Positions 1 to 11,091 of a stretch of 64,000 nucleotides of DNA are shown in pieces. The notes under the pieces were generated by a model. That model saw nothing but the letters and a program-made list of their open reading frames with translations. It ran no database searches and was not told where the DNA came from. The DNA is from Bombyx mori (lineage: Eukaryota > Arthropoda > Insecta > Lepidoptera > Bombycidae). How positions within the stretch are numbered: position 1 is the stretch's first letter; each line of letters opens with the position of its first letter. A program made the translations under genes and the position numbers. The stretch is taken from contig NC_085118.1 in the NCBI RefSeq assembly GCF_030269925.1, positions 15,063,001-15,127,000 on the forward strand. Direction: 5' to 3'.

Positions 1-596
1 ATAACAAGATTAATTGTTAATTAATAAGTGTGTTATTTTAATATTTAAGCAACCTATTATTTATTATTGACAACAGTAAGACGTCTAAAAATTCTATCTA
101 CTAAACAACAAATTATAAAATATATTGTCTTTTTTTTCTCTGGAATTATTTTTCGTTTCGATGCAACTTTGAAAAAACTTATTTGTACATTGTAAATGTA
201 TTTAGAAAGATTCTTAATTTCTATTTCAACGCCGACAAGACTACGATTGAACACAAGCTTCAACTGTCGACTGTGTAACAACGAACAGTAATGACAGTGC
301 GTTCCTTAATCTTCGTAAAACTAACAATTACACAAGTTCAGCAGTTAACAGTGCGTCGATAAACCAAGTTTATGCTGTATCTTGCGAGAGCAATAAAAAC
401 TTGCGGAATTCGTCTGAAGTGCGACGCAAGTTACGTCATTAGGTCTCAACGGTCATCAGTCAACCATGCGTACGCCGATATCGGATGACATGTTACACAG
501 AATGTGGAAAATAAAACTTTTAGTTCAATTGGAATAAACAAAAAGTCTGTCAAAGTTTTTGAAATACTTTTGTTTTACGTCACGAGAAAGCTGTAG
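1..596. other. AT-rich stretch, no recognised gene
   Basis: No repeat family or coding segment was recognised. Around 300-470 the sequence is less AT-rich and contains an insect initiator-like run (AAGTTCAGCAGTT near 334), so a promoter or a repeat terminus is possible, but nothing downstream supports a gene. Confidence 0.4.
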
Positions 597-830
597 GCGT
601 CTAATGCAATAATTATTAGGTCTGATGGATCCGTAAGGACGTGTCTAGAGCGTGGACTGTGACTGGCTCTTACCTGACCTGGAGTTGGGGAGCGGTCAGC
701 GGAGACAACAATGAAGCGATTATTATGACGTCTTATCGAAGTACCGTTCCGACGCTTACTTCATGTGCTTCCTGGTGGATTTGAAGCTTAGAAGCATCGT
801 CAAGATCGACGTTCCTCGTGAGCCACGGCC
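597..830 (-). mobile_element. Degenerate jockey-type LINE fragment (C-terminal ORF2)
   Basis: Read on the minus strand, this matches about 39945-40200 of the intact LINE in this window, the last part of its reverse transcriptase ORF. Shared words include GGTCTGATGGATCCGTAAGG at the left edge and the block around CGATTATTATGACG. It has substitutions and small indels and is no longer coding. Both ends are truncated and no target duplication was identified. Confidence 0.75.
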
Positions 831-1440
831 TTGAATTATAGTACTTCCGTTGTGATGTCCATATTCACCAATAACTCAAAAAATAATATTTATTTTGTTT
901 CCATATCACATACGCTATGGTTCGGTTTTTAATGGCGTGTACAGACTTTGGGCTGTCCTAGAAATTTTAATTTAATTGTTTCATTTAACTTTATACACAA
1001 TAGTGCAGTGGCCGACTTAATGTCTGAGGAATTCACTACTAGTCAACCAATAGCGGTGTAAGAATCGTTATAGTAGATGCTTCGCTTTACTGCTATATAA
1101 TACAGCGTCAAATTGCCTTTAAACATAGCCACCCGTTAAATTTAATTAACCCGTTTTTACAACCACCGAGAGAGAAGCAAAACTAATAATGAACCTTCGA
1201 CCCGCGAGGTGTTGAACTTGCTTAATTTGTCTCGTAAAGGTAAAGAAGTGTTCCGGTAAAATCATCGCGCTTAGTCACGCGCCAGCACTCTCAACTCTTG
1301 GAGTGCATTCTCATCGGTTTCAATTTGACGTTCAGTGCTTTGCTAAACTTTTAATGATATGTTTTAACGTATTTTTTGTTAGTTTAAATGCTATTGTCGT
1401 TTATTTTCTGTTTGTTCGTTTGTTTGAACGATTCATTAAT
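831..1440. other. No recognised feature
   Basis: AT-rich DNA with no long ORF and no repeat that I could match to another place in the window. Confidence 0.35.
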
Positions 1441-1695
1441 TTGACTGACTCGATGGTGCGGTAGTTATTGGCCCTGACTATTGAGGCGAGGGTCCTGGGT
1501 TCGATTCTCACATCGGGCAAACATTCGTGTGATGAATAGGCTTGTCTGCTCTTTGTTTGGATATTTATTATCTATATATGTATTTAAACATGTATATAAG
1601 TATGTATGTACATACATGTACATAAACACAGGGAATCCTAATTTGGAGCCGAATGACTGTGCGTTATCGGTTCTCAATTATTATTTATTAATATT
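1441..1695 (+). mobile_element. tRNA-derived SINE (family distinct from Bm1)
   Basis: The head resembles a tRNA gene, with an A-box-like TGGTGCGGTAG near 1454 and a B-box GGTTCGATTCT at 1498-1508. A body follows with GTGATGAATAGG and, near the end, GGGAATCCTAATTTGG. Two further copies lie at 23524 and 62339, both on the same strand. The ORFs that cross it on both strands are chance. The family name is not known to me. Confidence 0.75.
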
Positions 1696-2910
1696 TAATA
1701 AGTAAAAGTAATTTTAATAGGAACTACGATTTTTTAATAACCGAACTATTAACAATCGAAGCAATGTCCCTTTGAACCAATAACCGATACTTTATAGCAG
1801 TGTACGGTGAGCCGAGTCAAAGGCGCGCCTGGTATTAAATGCTTTAATAGAACATAAGCATTATGATGTAATTACCGCCGATGAGCTTGAAACATCAAGT
1901 GGAAGTTGACGAATACTTAATTACAAAAAAATCAGAATGATGACGCAAAAAATTCGTCTTGTTTTTCAATATAGGCCCTATTAACAATAAAGATAGAGAT
2001 CAATTTGGGACAGAGAAATTATAACTTTGAGACGAAAAAAGTATAGAAAATAATGTTAATACTACGAGTGAAACAATAGAATGTAGCTGCAATACTCTTG
2101 CCTACTGATAGATAATAAGCCAGAATATTTTAGTAGAGTAAAAGCTCCTTATTCGGGCTTCCTTCGTTTGCGTGTTCACTGTTCGTAGATTAAAAAAATG
2201 CGACCCAATTTCTATATTCGCGGCTAAATATTTCTGTATCCCAGATCTAATCGGTACATACACGTTATTGATTTGAGAATACGAGCTAAGCGGCAGTAAG
2301 ACCGTTGGGAGAGCGCGAGTCCTTCTAAGAAATTAGACCATTAAAGATTCCAATATGTAGGTATCCTTTGTAAGCGCGGTTTTCCATATTCATAGTTTAT
2401 GTATTTGCGGCATATTTACTCAACTTATACCCCCCGAATAAAGAGTTTTTACTGTACCAGATTATCAAGTCTTAGAGATCGTATTTCGCAGTATAGTACA
2501 CGTTGTGCTTTGTAGTATTATCTATCTATATATCTATCTATCTAAAAATCATAACAAACACTTCGCACCTTCTAGTACCATCATCCATAATGAACCCAGC
2601 CCACACCACTCAGCTACGAAGAATTTGAAATTTAATTTTTCTGAATAAAACGGCCGCTTTTTTGTCGACGTTGTGTCTTGAGACCGGCGATAAGGGCTTA
2701 ACCCTTCGTTTTAATTTAAAAAGTTGTCTTATTTAACTGTTAATTTCTGGTGAGGATGTTTCTCCTTAGAATTCTATTAACATAAACAATATTTTTTTGT
2801 TGACTTTAAAATATGCATATTGTTATTTTTACGAAATTCTCTTGCTTATTCGTTTGGAGTTACGTCTCTCGATGGGTGAACGAGCTCCTTTTGTAGTTAT
2901 TGGTAGCGTA
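1696..2910. other. No gene; short tetranucleotide run
   Basis: AT-rich intergenic or intronic DNA. It contains a CTAT/ATCT microsatellite at about 2517-2543. A degenerate Bm1-like word (CGCGCCTGGTATTAAATG) occurs near 1825. Nothing else was recognised. Confidence 0.4.
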
Positions 2911-2919
2911 TACATATAA

Positions 2920-3296
2920 TTTTTTTTTTTTTTTTTATGATTGAGATATTACTGTTGGCCCGGAGGCCTTTCCAGCTTCACCAGGACAGGTGGGCGAGCA
3001 AAGGCTCAGCCAAGAGGGGTGGGATTTGCTAACAACTGCCCGAGCGCCTCCGAAGGAGACCTAACAACTCAAGAGCAGTTGCTTCGCGAATGAATCTACT
3101 ACCGGATCGGAATCGCGACCCACTGAGAAGATCCGGCGAGAAACTCAGCGGGCTGATGCATGGGTTAGGCTGCACGTCGACCTCTTTGTCAAGTTCGACA
3201 AGTACGGTTACCGGGGCTCCTCAGCCTGCTCCTAGTGTTAGAGCTGAAGGTATCTAATGCAAGAGTTATTGGATCTGATGGATCCGTAAGGACGTG
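2920..3296 (-). mobile_element. 5'-truncated jockey-type LINE 3' end with target duplication
   Basis: This is the minus-strand counterpart of the LINE at 37857-40525. It has a T-run (poly(A) on the other strand) at 2920-2936, then the 3' UTR with GGCCCGGAGGCC and CGAGCGCCTCCGAAGGAGAC, then the last codons of ORF2. The insert is flanked by a perfect 9-bp duplication, TACATATAA, at 2911-2919 and 3297-3305, as expected of target-primed reverse transcription. Only about 360 bp of the element was copied. Confidence 0.9.
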
Positions 3297-3410
3297 TACA
3301 TATAAATTACGGCAGCAAAGCCTCCATATTATTGTATAACGACAATCCCATTTTTCAAGTACCCTCAATTAACAATTTTTCTACATGTGCATAACCATTC
3401 ACCAATACAC

Positions 3411-3525
3411 ACAGTTTTTTTTTATTGCCCTTGTAGACAGACGAGCATACGGTCCACCTGATGGTGAGTGGTTACTGTCGCCCATGGACTTCAGCAATAC
3501 CAGGGGCAGAGCCAAGCCGCTGCCT
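3411..3525 (-). mobile_element. Short A-tailed SINE-like repeat (about 110 bp), copy 1
   Basis: A T-run is followed by CCCTTGTAGACAGACGAGC, then CACCTGATGGTGAGTGGTTA, and the copy ends near GCCAAGCCGCTGCCTAC. Five copies occur in this window (about 3411, 5622, 13861, 23221, 32904), all with the T-run on the left. The element therefore reads on the minus strand with a 3' poly(A). Part of it resembles the Bm1 tail (CCACCTGGTGTTAAGTGG), so it may be a related or composite SINE. Confidence 0.75.
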
Positions 3526-4076
3526 ACAAAGCTCCATGTTCCATGTGTAATCCAATTTGCCAAAGCAAGTGTAAAGTTCGCCTGAGTTTCTCGTGCTTAG
3601 TGATTTAAATTCTCAAGTTGGACCGTCTCGGGGACACATTCGCAGCATTAAAGTTCGTCCGACGAAAACTTTCAATCGGACGCTACTTTTAGAACTTTGC
3701 TAAAATTATTATTATTTTTAAATACTAGCAGCTTTAATAAGCCGATGCTGATGTTTTTGAGTATCGGTCGAGCCTGTTGAGAAAGCAGTTTAATTTGTTG
3801 TTGAAACAACATCTGAACTGTACCATGTTTGAAATGTTTGGAAATTTAAATTTTTTTAATCAGCATCACCATAGGAATACGGATTCGTTTTAATTCTGTA
3901 GAATTTTTATGGCACTGAGTCATAGTATCGTTTTCATTAGGTTTTTTTCTAGTCTATTTTAAAATTTAATTTTAATGTATGTCCTTCAGAATACTTTTCG
4001 TGGTCACTGGGGATAGTGATAAAAAAAAACAATTAAAATAATTAACGCGAGCCTAAACCCTAAAAATAACAATTCT
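3526..4076. other. No recognised feature
   Basis: AT-rich, with no matched repeat and no coding signal. Confidence 0.35.
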
Positions 4077-4092
4077 AAAAGTAATATTGATG

Positions 4093-4514
4093 GACTTTTT
4101 GACGGGAACGCGAGGAGTGAAGTTGTGTGATTAGTTTTATTTTGTATATTTTAGTGTTTCTTCAGGTTTAAATGTGTAACGTAGGTTTATTAACTGTTTA
4201 GTATCTGTGAAAGTGCACAAATGTGGGAAAATAAAACTAAGCCGCTGGACGTAACTTCTCGAGATCCCCCAAAAAGTCCACTTAAAAACGTCTCCGTAAA
4301 TTACCACCATTTTACTGAGATTATATTTCATCCCACAAAATCTCATCTCATTTGATTTCATTTTATGCCCTGCCATGTTTCATATTACACAACTTCATTT
4401 CATTTTACTTCATATTATCATTTTTCATAAAAAAGCGATAGTGCAGTTTTCATTAAAATTAAAATAAGACTTGACCTAAAGGTCTTAGTTACCAGTTCAT
4501 AAAATCCCTTTAAA
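4093..4514 (+). mobile_element. Retroposed repeat 'family D', full copy with 16-bp target duplication
   Basis: It begins GGACTTTTTGACGGGAACG and carries the shared words GTGTTTCTTCAGGTTTAAAT, GTGCACAAATGTGG and a CATTTCATTT-rich stretch. It ends with CCAGTTCATAAAATCCC and an A-run. Identical 16-bp flanks, AAAAGTAATATTGATG, lie at 4077-4092 and 4515-4530. Other copies are at 8041 (minus), 35254 and 60930 (plus). The A-tail and target duplication indicate retroposition: a SINE or the 3' end of a LINE. I cannot name the family. Confidence 0.85.
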
Positions 4515-4531
4515 AAAAGTAATATTGATGA

Positions 4532-5109
4532 TTTAATAGCATTCAATTATAATTTAACTGCTCGTAAATTATTGTAAATATGATTTGTTTTGTTTTTAGT
4601 TTTTGGTCTGATTGTCGACTGCGGATATTTAATGAAATACACTACACAATATAAACTAGGTAGTTAAACTATTTTCGAATATATTCTGTTCGCTGTTCAA
4701 ACCATATACAATTTCGCACCTGATCCCCGCTTTTAAGTAGTCGCCTGTTAAATTAAGCTCCCAAAACGGCTACAACTGAAGACATTCAGAGCATTGTATT
4801 TCACATTGATTCATTATTATTGCACTACGCATTTTGCGTTGAGCCTATCTCGATAAGTTTGCTTGAGTTTTTTGGATAAAAAGCAGAACTTTCTTTCCCT
4901 TTGTCAGGATTGAAAGTTTTGTAAGGGTTTTTTTTTGTTTTCAAATTATGTTGGTTTCTTTTTTTGTAAAGGCTTATCATATTTTAGGGAAAACAAACAT
5001 CAGAAAAACGCCAACCGCCTACCAATATCCATAATCGCATTTGGCCATTATGTGTTAAATGTCTTAAATCTAAGAATTATTTGATGTGAATTTCATTTGT
5101 AAAGATTTT
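4532..5109. other. No recognised feature
   Basis: AT-rich DNA with no gene signal and no repeat matched elsewhere in the window. Confidence 0.35.
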
Positions 5110-5335
5110 AGCGTCTGACACTAAATGACACTGCAGAAAACCCCCACAAAGATTCTCATCATTAACGCCCCCGCAACTGGTGTAGGGAGTCCAACATTCA
5201 TATAAATATTAGCCTATCCTTCAAGTAAATGTATTTTCTACATGGATACCAAGTTTCAAGTCAATCGGATGCATCGTTCAGTAGTTATAACGGTACATCC
5301 GTAAAAACCACTTTAGATTTATATATTAGTATAGA
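5110..5335 (-). mobile_element. Helitron-type element, 5' end fragment
   Basis: On the minus strand it begins with TC after an A (plus strand GA|T at 5334-5336) and runs TCTATACTAATATATAAATC. The word near 5250 reads (plus strand) ACCAAGTTTCAAGTCAATCG, common in lepidopteran non-autonomous Helitrons as I recall them. The other end is not clear, so the left limit is approximate. Confidence 0.55.
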
Positions 5336-5621
5336 TTGTTAAAAAAATAGAGAGTGCACAATGTAGAATCAGTGCAATAAATAAACAAGCATGCGCCATT
5401 TCCAAAGTTCCACTTTCATATCATTGTTTGTACTATAACAGGGAACCCCTTATGATAATTTTCACCTGAGCGAAGAGCCCAGGGGCTCCCCGTGGCGCCC
5501 CGCTCCGATTTATGTTCGTTCCGATATCAACTTGCTCGTAAGAATTTTGCGCGTTATTTTAAAACATAGATGTGTGTGAACTGGAATAGACACTTTGGTT
5601 TTTTTTAAATATACTATATAT

Positions 5622-5735
5622 ATATCGTTTTTTTTTTTATTATAGTCCATTTTGGCAGACTAGTATACGGCCCACCTGATGGTGAGTGGTTACCGTCGCT
5701 TATGGACGTCAGCAATGCCACGGGCAGAGCCAAAA
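5622..5735 (-). mobile_element. Short A-tailed SINE-like repeat, copy 2
   Basis: Same family as 3411-3525: a T-run, then GGCAGACTAGTATACGGCCC, CACCTGATGGTGAGTGGTTA and a degraded right end near GAGCCAAAAGCCG. Confidence 0.7.
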
Positions 5736-6867
5736 GCCGTACACCGTTTTAGTTTTTCTTAACGATTACTTCAGAGGGCCTTATTTATTCTGTGCATGTA
5801 AAAAAATGATGTTACGAATAATTTTCAGCTGTAGCCTTATATGAATTTACAATTTCGAATTCTTAAAAATTGTGTTCAAAATAATAATGAACACTGAAAA
5901 GCTTGAAATATGAACAAGCCTTGTTCTCGGCGAATTAAAATTACTCAAATCCATTCTAGTACACTTAATCTCTATATCTCGTACCCCCTGTATAAGGGTG
6001 GGCCGAGTGTCGTTTACAATATTACGATGTTAACCACCGAAGGAGATTTGCATAATTCATTGATGGGGGACATATGCCCAGATTTAATATTGGCCTGAAC
6101 TTTAATTGGACTTATGAACTGGCTGTAAGATTTACGATTCCCTGTGCCCGTTACGATTTACGTAAAAGTTGTTTTAAAATTTGTTTGGCATTTGTTTGTA
6201 TGTACTAGAAGTTGGTTGGCATTTGTTTATAAATATTATGTATGTAGAATCAATAATTATTACGTACAAATAAAACAATAAATCCACACTCAACGTAGTG
6301 TAACTATATTCCTTCCTGTATTATTAGCACTGGATTCGAATCACGTATCATTGAATTGTAAAACAAAGGTAGTAAAACATAAACAAAGTTTAATATCCAA
6401 CGAATACCTGGATAATAAAACTATGACACATTTACAGTATATAATAACAAATTATCTTACGTTTTTCATATTATTTCCTGCCCTTATTTATTCAAAAACA
6501 AAATACATTACTCTCCGTGGCATCACGACATTCGCAGCGAAAAAAACAAACAAAAAAAAAGGGCAAGACATTCTCGGTCGCGAACTGACAACTAGTTAAC
6601 TCGCGTCACAGATGATCATCAAAAGTAATGCAATGCATTATTCATGCGCGGCGAACTCTTAATGCTGCCCTCCCATGGCGCCTAACACGTTGCCCATAAA
6701 ACCAAGGCTTATAACAAGCTGTTCTGTTTATGTCTTGCGGGAATCGTTACGATGTCGCTTTGTTGCTTTGTTATTATTATTCTGTGTTTTCGCACATCGG
6801 CTTCTGATGTCGGATTGTGAAGAATAAATCTTTTTAAAACAACTTTTACAGTTTAATTATTATAATA
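5736..6867. other. No recognised gene
   Basis: AT-rich DNA. The 62- and 82-codon ORFs here have no motif or family resemblance and look like chance. Confidence 0.35.
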
Positions 6868-7219
6868 CTAGCGGCCCGCTCCGGCTCCGCTCGGGTTTTT
6901 AACAATAATTTCACCGATATTTGACGTTGTGTTATTTCTTCAAATAAAATAACACTTACTGCGGAATAACTATAATAGTTAGAAATATGCTGTCGCGACA
7001 CTTTTCCTAAATAATAATGTGTTCTACAAAGTCGTAGTACATTATTTTATTCTATCATCAATCGTTTTCGCAGGGCACGCGATGTAAAGAATATTTTAGG
7101 TAATTTTTTTACACCAATCATATAAAAATGACAGATTCCAAATTCAAATGTAATATTTTGTTTATTTTTAATTGTAACAGTATTTATGGCCAGACTATAT
7201 AAGTAGATATTAGTATAGA
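6868..7219 (-). mobile_element. Helitron-type element carrying a maT terminus
   Basis: The minus-strand element ends CTAG (plus 6868-6871, followed inward by CGGCCCGCTCCGGCTCCGC) and begins TC (plus GA at 7218-7219, word TAGTATAGAT). It is flanked by A and T as expected of Helitron insertion. A mariner-type terminus lies inside its right part (7138-7195). Confidence 0.6.
7138..7195 (+). mobile_element. Solitary terminus of a maT-type mariner
   Basis: The 58 bp ending GTATTTATGGCCAGAC, followed by TA, match the right end of the deleted maT element at 63308-63818, including the subterminal TTTTGTTTATTTTTAATTG. No matching left terminus or transposase sequence lies nearby, so this is a broken remnant. 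Confidence 0.75.
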
Positions 7220-7569
7220 TTATTTCAAACATTTCGATTACTTAGCAGTGTTTCTTCATGAACGACTTAAAGTGTTATTCGTCGACATTTGAATATTATA
7301 CTAATAGATACCAACTTAATCATCGAAAAATAATATTCAAATTCCAATGGCAAGAAATAATTATAAGGACAATTAAAAACGCAAGATTAAACCGTAAAAT
7401 TACTTTTAATTCATTTTACGATTCGCAAAAATCGAAGCATTTAAATCTTTAAATCTTTACTAAAGTTTTTTTTTTTTATAGACATTTAATCGGATACCAA
7501 GTTCAGTGTAAATAGTGTCGCTTATGCTTAAATTATTAATCGGGACAAAATAATTAATAAACACCACGT

Positions 7570-7730
7570 CTTTTAGAAGTATCACTCCAAGCACCGGTCA
7601 CTGTTCTTGTCGAACACTTCGGTCACGAATTCGATGAAGAGTTCGTCGTGCAACCTGGGCCACCCACTGAGTTTCTCGGCGGGTCTTCTCATTGGGTCGG
7701 AGATTCAGCGAAGCACTGTTTCTGCTATAG
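7570..7730 (+). mobile_element. Degenerate LINE 3' fragment (jockey type, second family)
   Basis: It contains AGCACCGGTCACTGTTCTTG, a degraded CCCACTGAGTTTCTC block and GCGAAGCACTG. The same order of words occurs in the better copy at 29518-29880. There is no open frame and both ends are truncated. Confidence 0.65.
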
Positions 7731-8040
7731 CTAATGTTAGCAAGTTTTTTCAAGTTGAACGCGGCAGCTAACCACCCCTGTCGTGCGTAGTTGGAATAGT
7801 CCCTTAGGCTACCAAAGATTACATAGGGGGAAAATATTAGAAGTATCATGACTGTACATCCCGCAGATACTGACTGCATTTTCGGCATCTCTTATTATGA
7901 AACCTATATTTTACAAGACCTCAATGCATTTTATAGCTGTCAGATATAGTAGTAGAAGTAGTTTTATTTTTCCAACTGGAAAGACAAAGGCGTCATACCG
8001 TAGAGCCTAATATTTTATAGATATATAAAGGTATATATAT

Positions 8041-8315
8041 TTTTATATGAAAAATGGTAATATGAAGTGAAATGAAATGAAGTTGATTAATACGAAACAT
8101 GGTATGAAATGAAATGAAATGATATGGGATGAAATATAATCTCAGTAAAACGGTGGTCATTTACTGAGTCTTTTTCAGTGGACTTTTGGAGAATCTCGAG
8201 AAGTTACGTCCAGCGGCTTTGTTTTATTTTCCTACATTTGTGCACTTTCACAGATACTAAACAGTTAATAAACCGCCGTTATTACGCATTTAAACCTAAA
8301 GAAACTCTGTTGTCA
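8041..8315 (-). mobile_element. Family D repeat, degenerate copy
   Basis: Minus-strand match to 4093-4514: GTGCACTTTCACAGATACTA, GAAATGAAATGAAATG and GGTGGTCATTTACTGAG are all present. The GGGAACGCGAG end is lost at the right, and the A-tail end is short. Confidence 0.8.
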
Positions 8316-8320
8316 GTTAT

Positions 8321-8726
8321 AAATCGATAAATCCTTTTCTTCAATTTGTTTTTTAAGTTCATACGAAGTTATTTCCGCCCTAAGGGACAATACACGGACG
8401 GCTACCAACTTTTTCATAGGCAATACGCACAAAACCCATATTCACAGAAGCCTTCCATGATGATTCATCTTTTATATTTTTATCTACATCACGATTTCAC
8501 GAATTCCTAGAATGGTTGGTGAAGAGACTTGCTGTAATACCACAGAGTTCAGTACCACCACCCTGTCTATTTCTGCGACGAATCATGAGACAGCGAATAT
8601 ATCACCACAATTGATATTTCGACCTGATATTTCTAGGACCCACATTCCGCTCTACGGTTTTCTGTTGTGAGATCCATGAGCGCCAGTAATCAATTCACAC
8701 TATAGTGACCCTATGTGGCACACTGA
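8321..8726. other. No clear feature; faint Bm1 traces
   Basis: Near 8550, TACCACCACCCTGTCTATTT resembles the Bm1 body, but the similarity does not extend far. Nothing else was recognised. Confidence 0.35.
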
Positions 8727-8885
8727 AGTGATTATATCGATTTCTCTCTTCGACTTCTTATTAAGGCGCCGGAATATCTAGTAGACTCTGGGAAAGACGA
8801 ATCCAAAGATACTGAGAATGAATCTGTTTCTAAGAGACCTAAAAGACTAAAACGTGCATTATCAAACAAAAGAAGGCAACGTTAG
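8727..8885 (+). CDS. Unexplained short ORF with a lysine/arginine-rich end
   Basis: An open frame runs from just after a stop (8724-8726) to TAG at 8883-8885. It has no in-frame ATG, so it could only be an exon or a fragment. The product would have a short hydrophobic stretch (LRLLIKAPEYL), an acidic, serine-rich middle, and a very basic end (KRPKRLKR, then KRRQR) resembling a nuclear localisation signal. A pyrimidine-rich run ending in AG at 8764-8765 could act as a splice acceptor, leaving 39 codons. It may equally be a piece of a transposase gene or chance. I do not recognise the protein. Confidence 0.2.
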   Translation, partial: SDYIDFSLRLLIKAPEYLVDSGKDESKDTENESVSKRPKRLKRALSNKRRQR

Positions 8886-9063
8886 GCAATCCAGGTACGC
8901 TTAGTAACATAAATCGACATAATTACTTTAGTGCGCCGCGTAGGGCACCGGTGACCTACAAGGCAGTCAACGTGTTAAGTCCCTCCGAGTTTCTTTCGGT
9001 ATTTATGCATAAGTTTGTTTTTTTTTAATATTGAAATTGACTATTACCTACAATAAACTCGTA

Positions 9064-9392
9064 TCTATATATTAATACGTCAAGCAAAAACTTTGTACCC
9101 CTTTTTACTAAAATTGCGCGGACGGAGGAGTATGAAATTACCCACACTTATAAAGAATATAGAGATGGAGCGCAGAATGTAAATATTCTCTTAAATTATG
9201 CATAAAAAATACATTAAATCAATAAAGAAAACATTACCCACACTATTGTGTATTTGACACACACACACACATACTCTTTGTTTATTGTCAAACTTTTGTT
9301 ATTGCTTATCTTTGACAATAGAACCAAAATAATGTTCAAACTTATAATGTAAATTAATTATAGTCGAATTTCGACTACTGCGGGTCCACTAG
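9064..9392 (+). mobile_element. Non-autonomous Helitron, family A, copy 1
   Basis: It starts TCTATATATTAATACG after an A and ends CCACTAG before a T. The terminal hairpin AGTCGAATTTCGACT lies 14 nt before the CTAG. These are the structural marks of Helitrons: 5' TC, 3' hairpin plus CTRR, A/T insertion and no target duplication. At about 330 bp it has no coding capacity. Related copies lie at 17489, 28219, 43079 and 54644, with a 5' piece at 63821. Confidence 0.85.
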
Positions 9393-10487
9393 TATAAAAT
9401 AATTCGTAATTTCAGATTTATTAACGAAAACCGGAAAAGAAATATTTTAAAATCCTTACGTTAATATAAAGGACGCAAATTACTTTCCGTTATATCCCGT
9501 TGTCATGCTTACCGCCAGAAAAAAAAATGTCCGCCTGACGTGTCTTATTAGCTTGGTGACAGAAAGATTCATTTTTCCTCTCCGCGTTGTTTGTCATTTT
9601 GAAACGTAAAATATATAACAAGGTGTAATGGAATTTTACACGGTCGCCATTAGCCGCAGAAGCATAGTTGGGGCTTTATGTTGGATAAATATTACTTTGA
9701 GTGTAAAGAGCCTTTGTCGTGTGGTTGCTAGAAGAAAAAAACATTCTTTGTATAAATACTTTTTTGTGTATTTTTATACAAAGAATGTTTTTTCGTAACG
9801 TCGTTGAAAAGTTTTTTTTTTTTTTTTTTTTGTTTGGGTGTTGCATTAATTTTTAATATGAATCTTATTCATTAATTAAAATTAATAAAATGCTCTTAAA
9901 CTGAAATTAAATAATCCTGAAAATTTAATAAAGGCCTTTAGCGGTTTTATTTTCATTTTAAATAAAATTTAATTTTATTAGCTATAAAAACATATTTTAT
10001 GGCGATGAATCTGTATGAATCAGAAAGAAGATAGGCCACGGAATACTTTGACGAATCTAGGTTCGTGTCAATCAGGAAATTGCACGACGCTTCACATGGG
10101 GTTACCAGGTTTTGGTACACAACTAATATTTAGTAGAAAATAATCCGCATAGTGATAATAGTGCGGAATGTTTGAAGTTTTATAGCTTAAAGATTTTGCA
10201 CAAATTTTCAAAAATAATTGTTATAATTGATGAGACTCAGCATTAAACAAAATATTGAAATGTGATAATTTACCAGCATTTTACTATTTCGACCAAACAT
10301 TACATTTAATGGAAAGTTAACGAATGGCAGATGAGACTTGCGCATGTCTTTACCAGATAAACAAGAAATTCTTAGAAAATATTAACTAAAAATTATGTGG
10401 TTGTAGAGCGGAATGCATCTGCTTAAAAACGTCTTTGATTTAAACAAAGAACGGGATGGCAGACACATATTCAAACGCAGTGTTATT
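9393..10487. other. No gene; contains a strong hairpin
   Basis: AT-rich DNA with a T-run at about 9812-9830. The only notable element is the inverted repeat at 9736-9793, listed separately. Confidence 0.4.
9736..9793. repeat. Perfect 19-bp inverted repeat (hairpin)
   Basis: AAAAAACATTCTTTGTATA at 9736-9754 is the exact reverse complement of 9775-9793. The 20-nt spacer itself can partly pair (AATAC with GTATT). It could be a pre-miRNA-like hairpin or the core of a small palindromic element. No second copy was noticed. Confidence 0.8.
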
Positions 10488-10735
10488 AATCGCTTATGGC
10501 CCACCTGATGTTGAGTGATTAGCTGAGCCGATAGATATAAACAACGTAAATGCTGGCTCAAGGAGGGTACCTTGAGTCATCCTAAGTCTTAGTTTTATAG
10601 TAAAACGGCTTCCCCACCCTTGAAACCGGAACGGATTACTGTTACTAGCAAAAACGTGCGTACCCACTCAAGCAGGCTCACAATACGCGCTACCACCAGT
10701 AATTACGTAAATTATAATTTTTGCTTCTAGGCGGG
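10488..10735 (-). mobile_element. Bm1 SINE, diverged and head-less copy
   Basis: Reverse complement of the Bm1 body: GGCCCACCTGATGTTGAGTG, AACGGCTTCCCCACCCTTG and TACCACCAGTAATTACG occur in the expected order. It lacks the tRNA-like head and has many substitutions. Confidence 0.7.
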
Positions 10736-11091
10736 AGACATTCTTCACTTTGTGGTACCTCAAAGGCTATTCAACAGAAAAATGACGCACAGTCTGTGGT
10801 CCGTGCAAATAAACAAAAAAAAAACTTTTAAAGCCGGTAACCCTAAAATACCTATTTGTCGCCGAAAAAAAAATGTTAGTTTATCGTTTACAAGCATAGG
10901 CTTAAACAGATTTATAGAAAACGTTGGCCCGATCCGTATTGATGCTGTTTACTTTTGCGTAAATCCTGAGTGAAATTCTCCGGGCAACATAAAATCGAAT
11001 ATTTTATGTGCTTTCTTAAATGAGAGGGTGACAAGTGCGCGACATTTTGGGGATGTCACTGGTAGATTATGGCTTTGAAGGTAGAATAGAT

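Noticed and set aside
1465..1705. Opposed 70- and 74-codon ORFs
   Set aside because: Both lie across a tRNA-derived SINE copy; the frames are not kept in the other copies.
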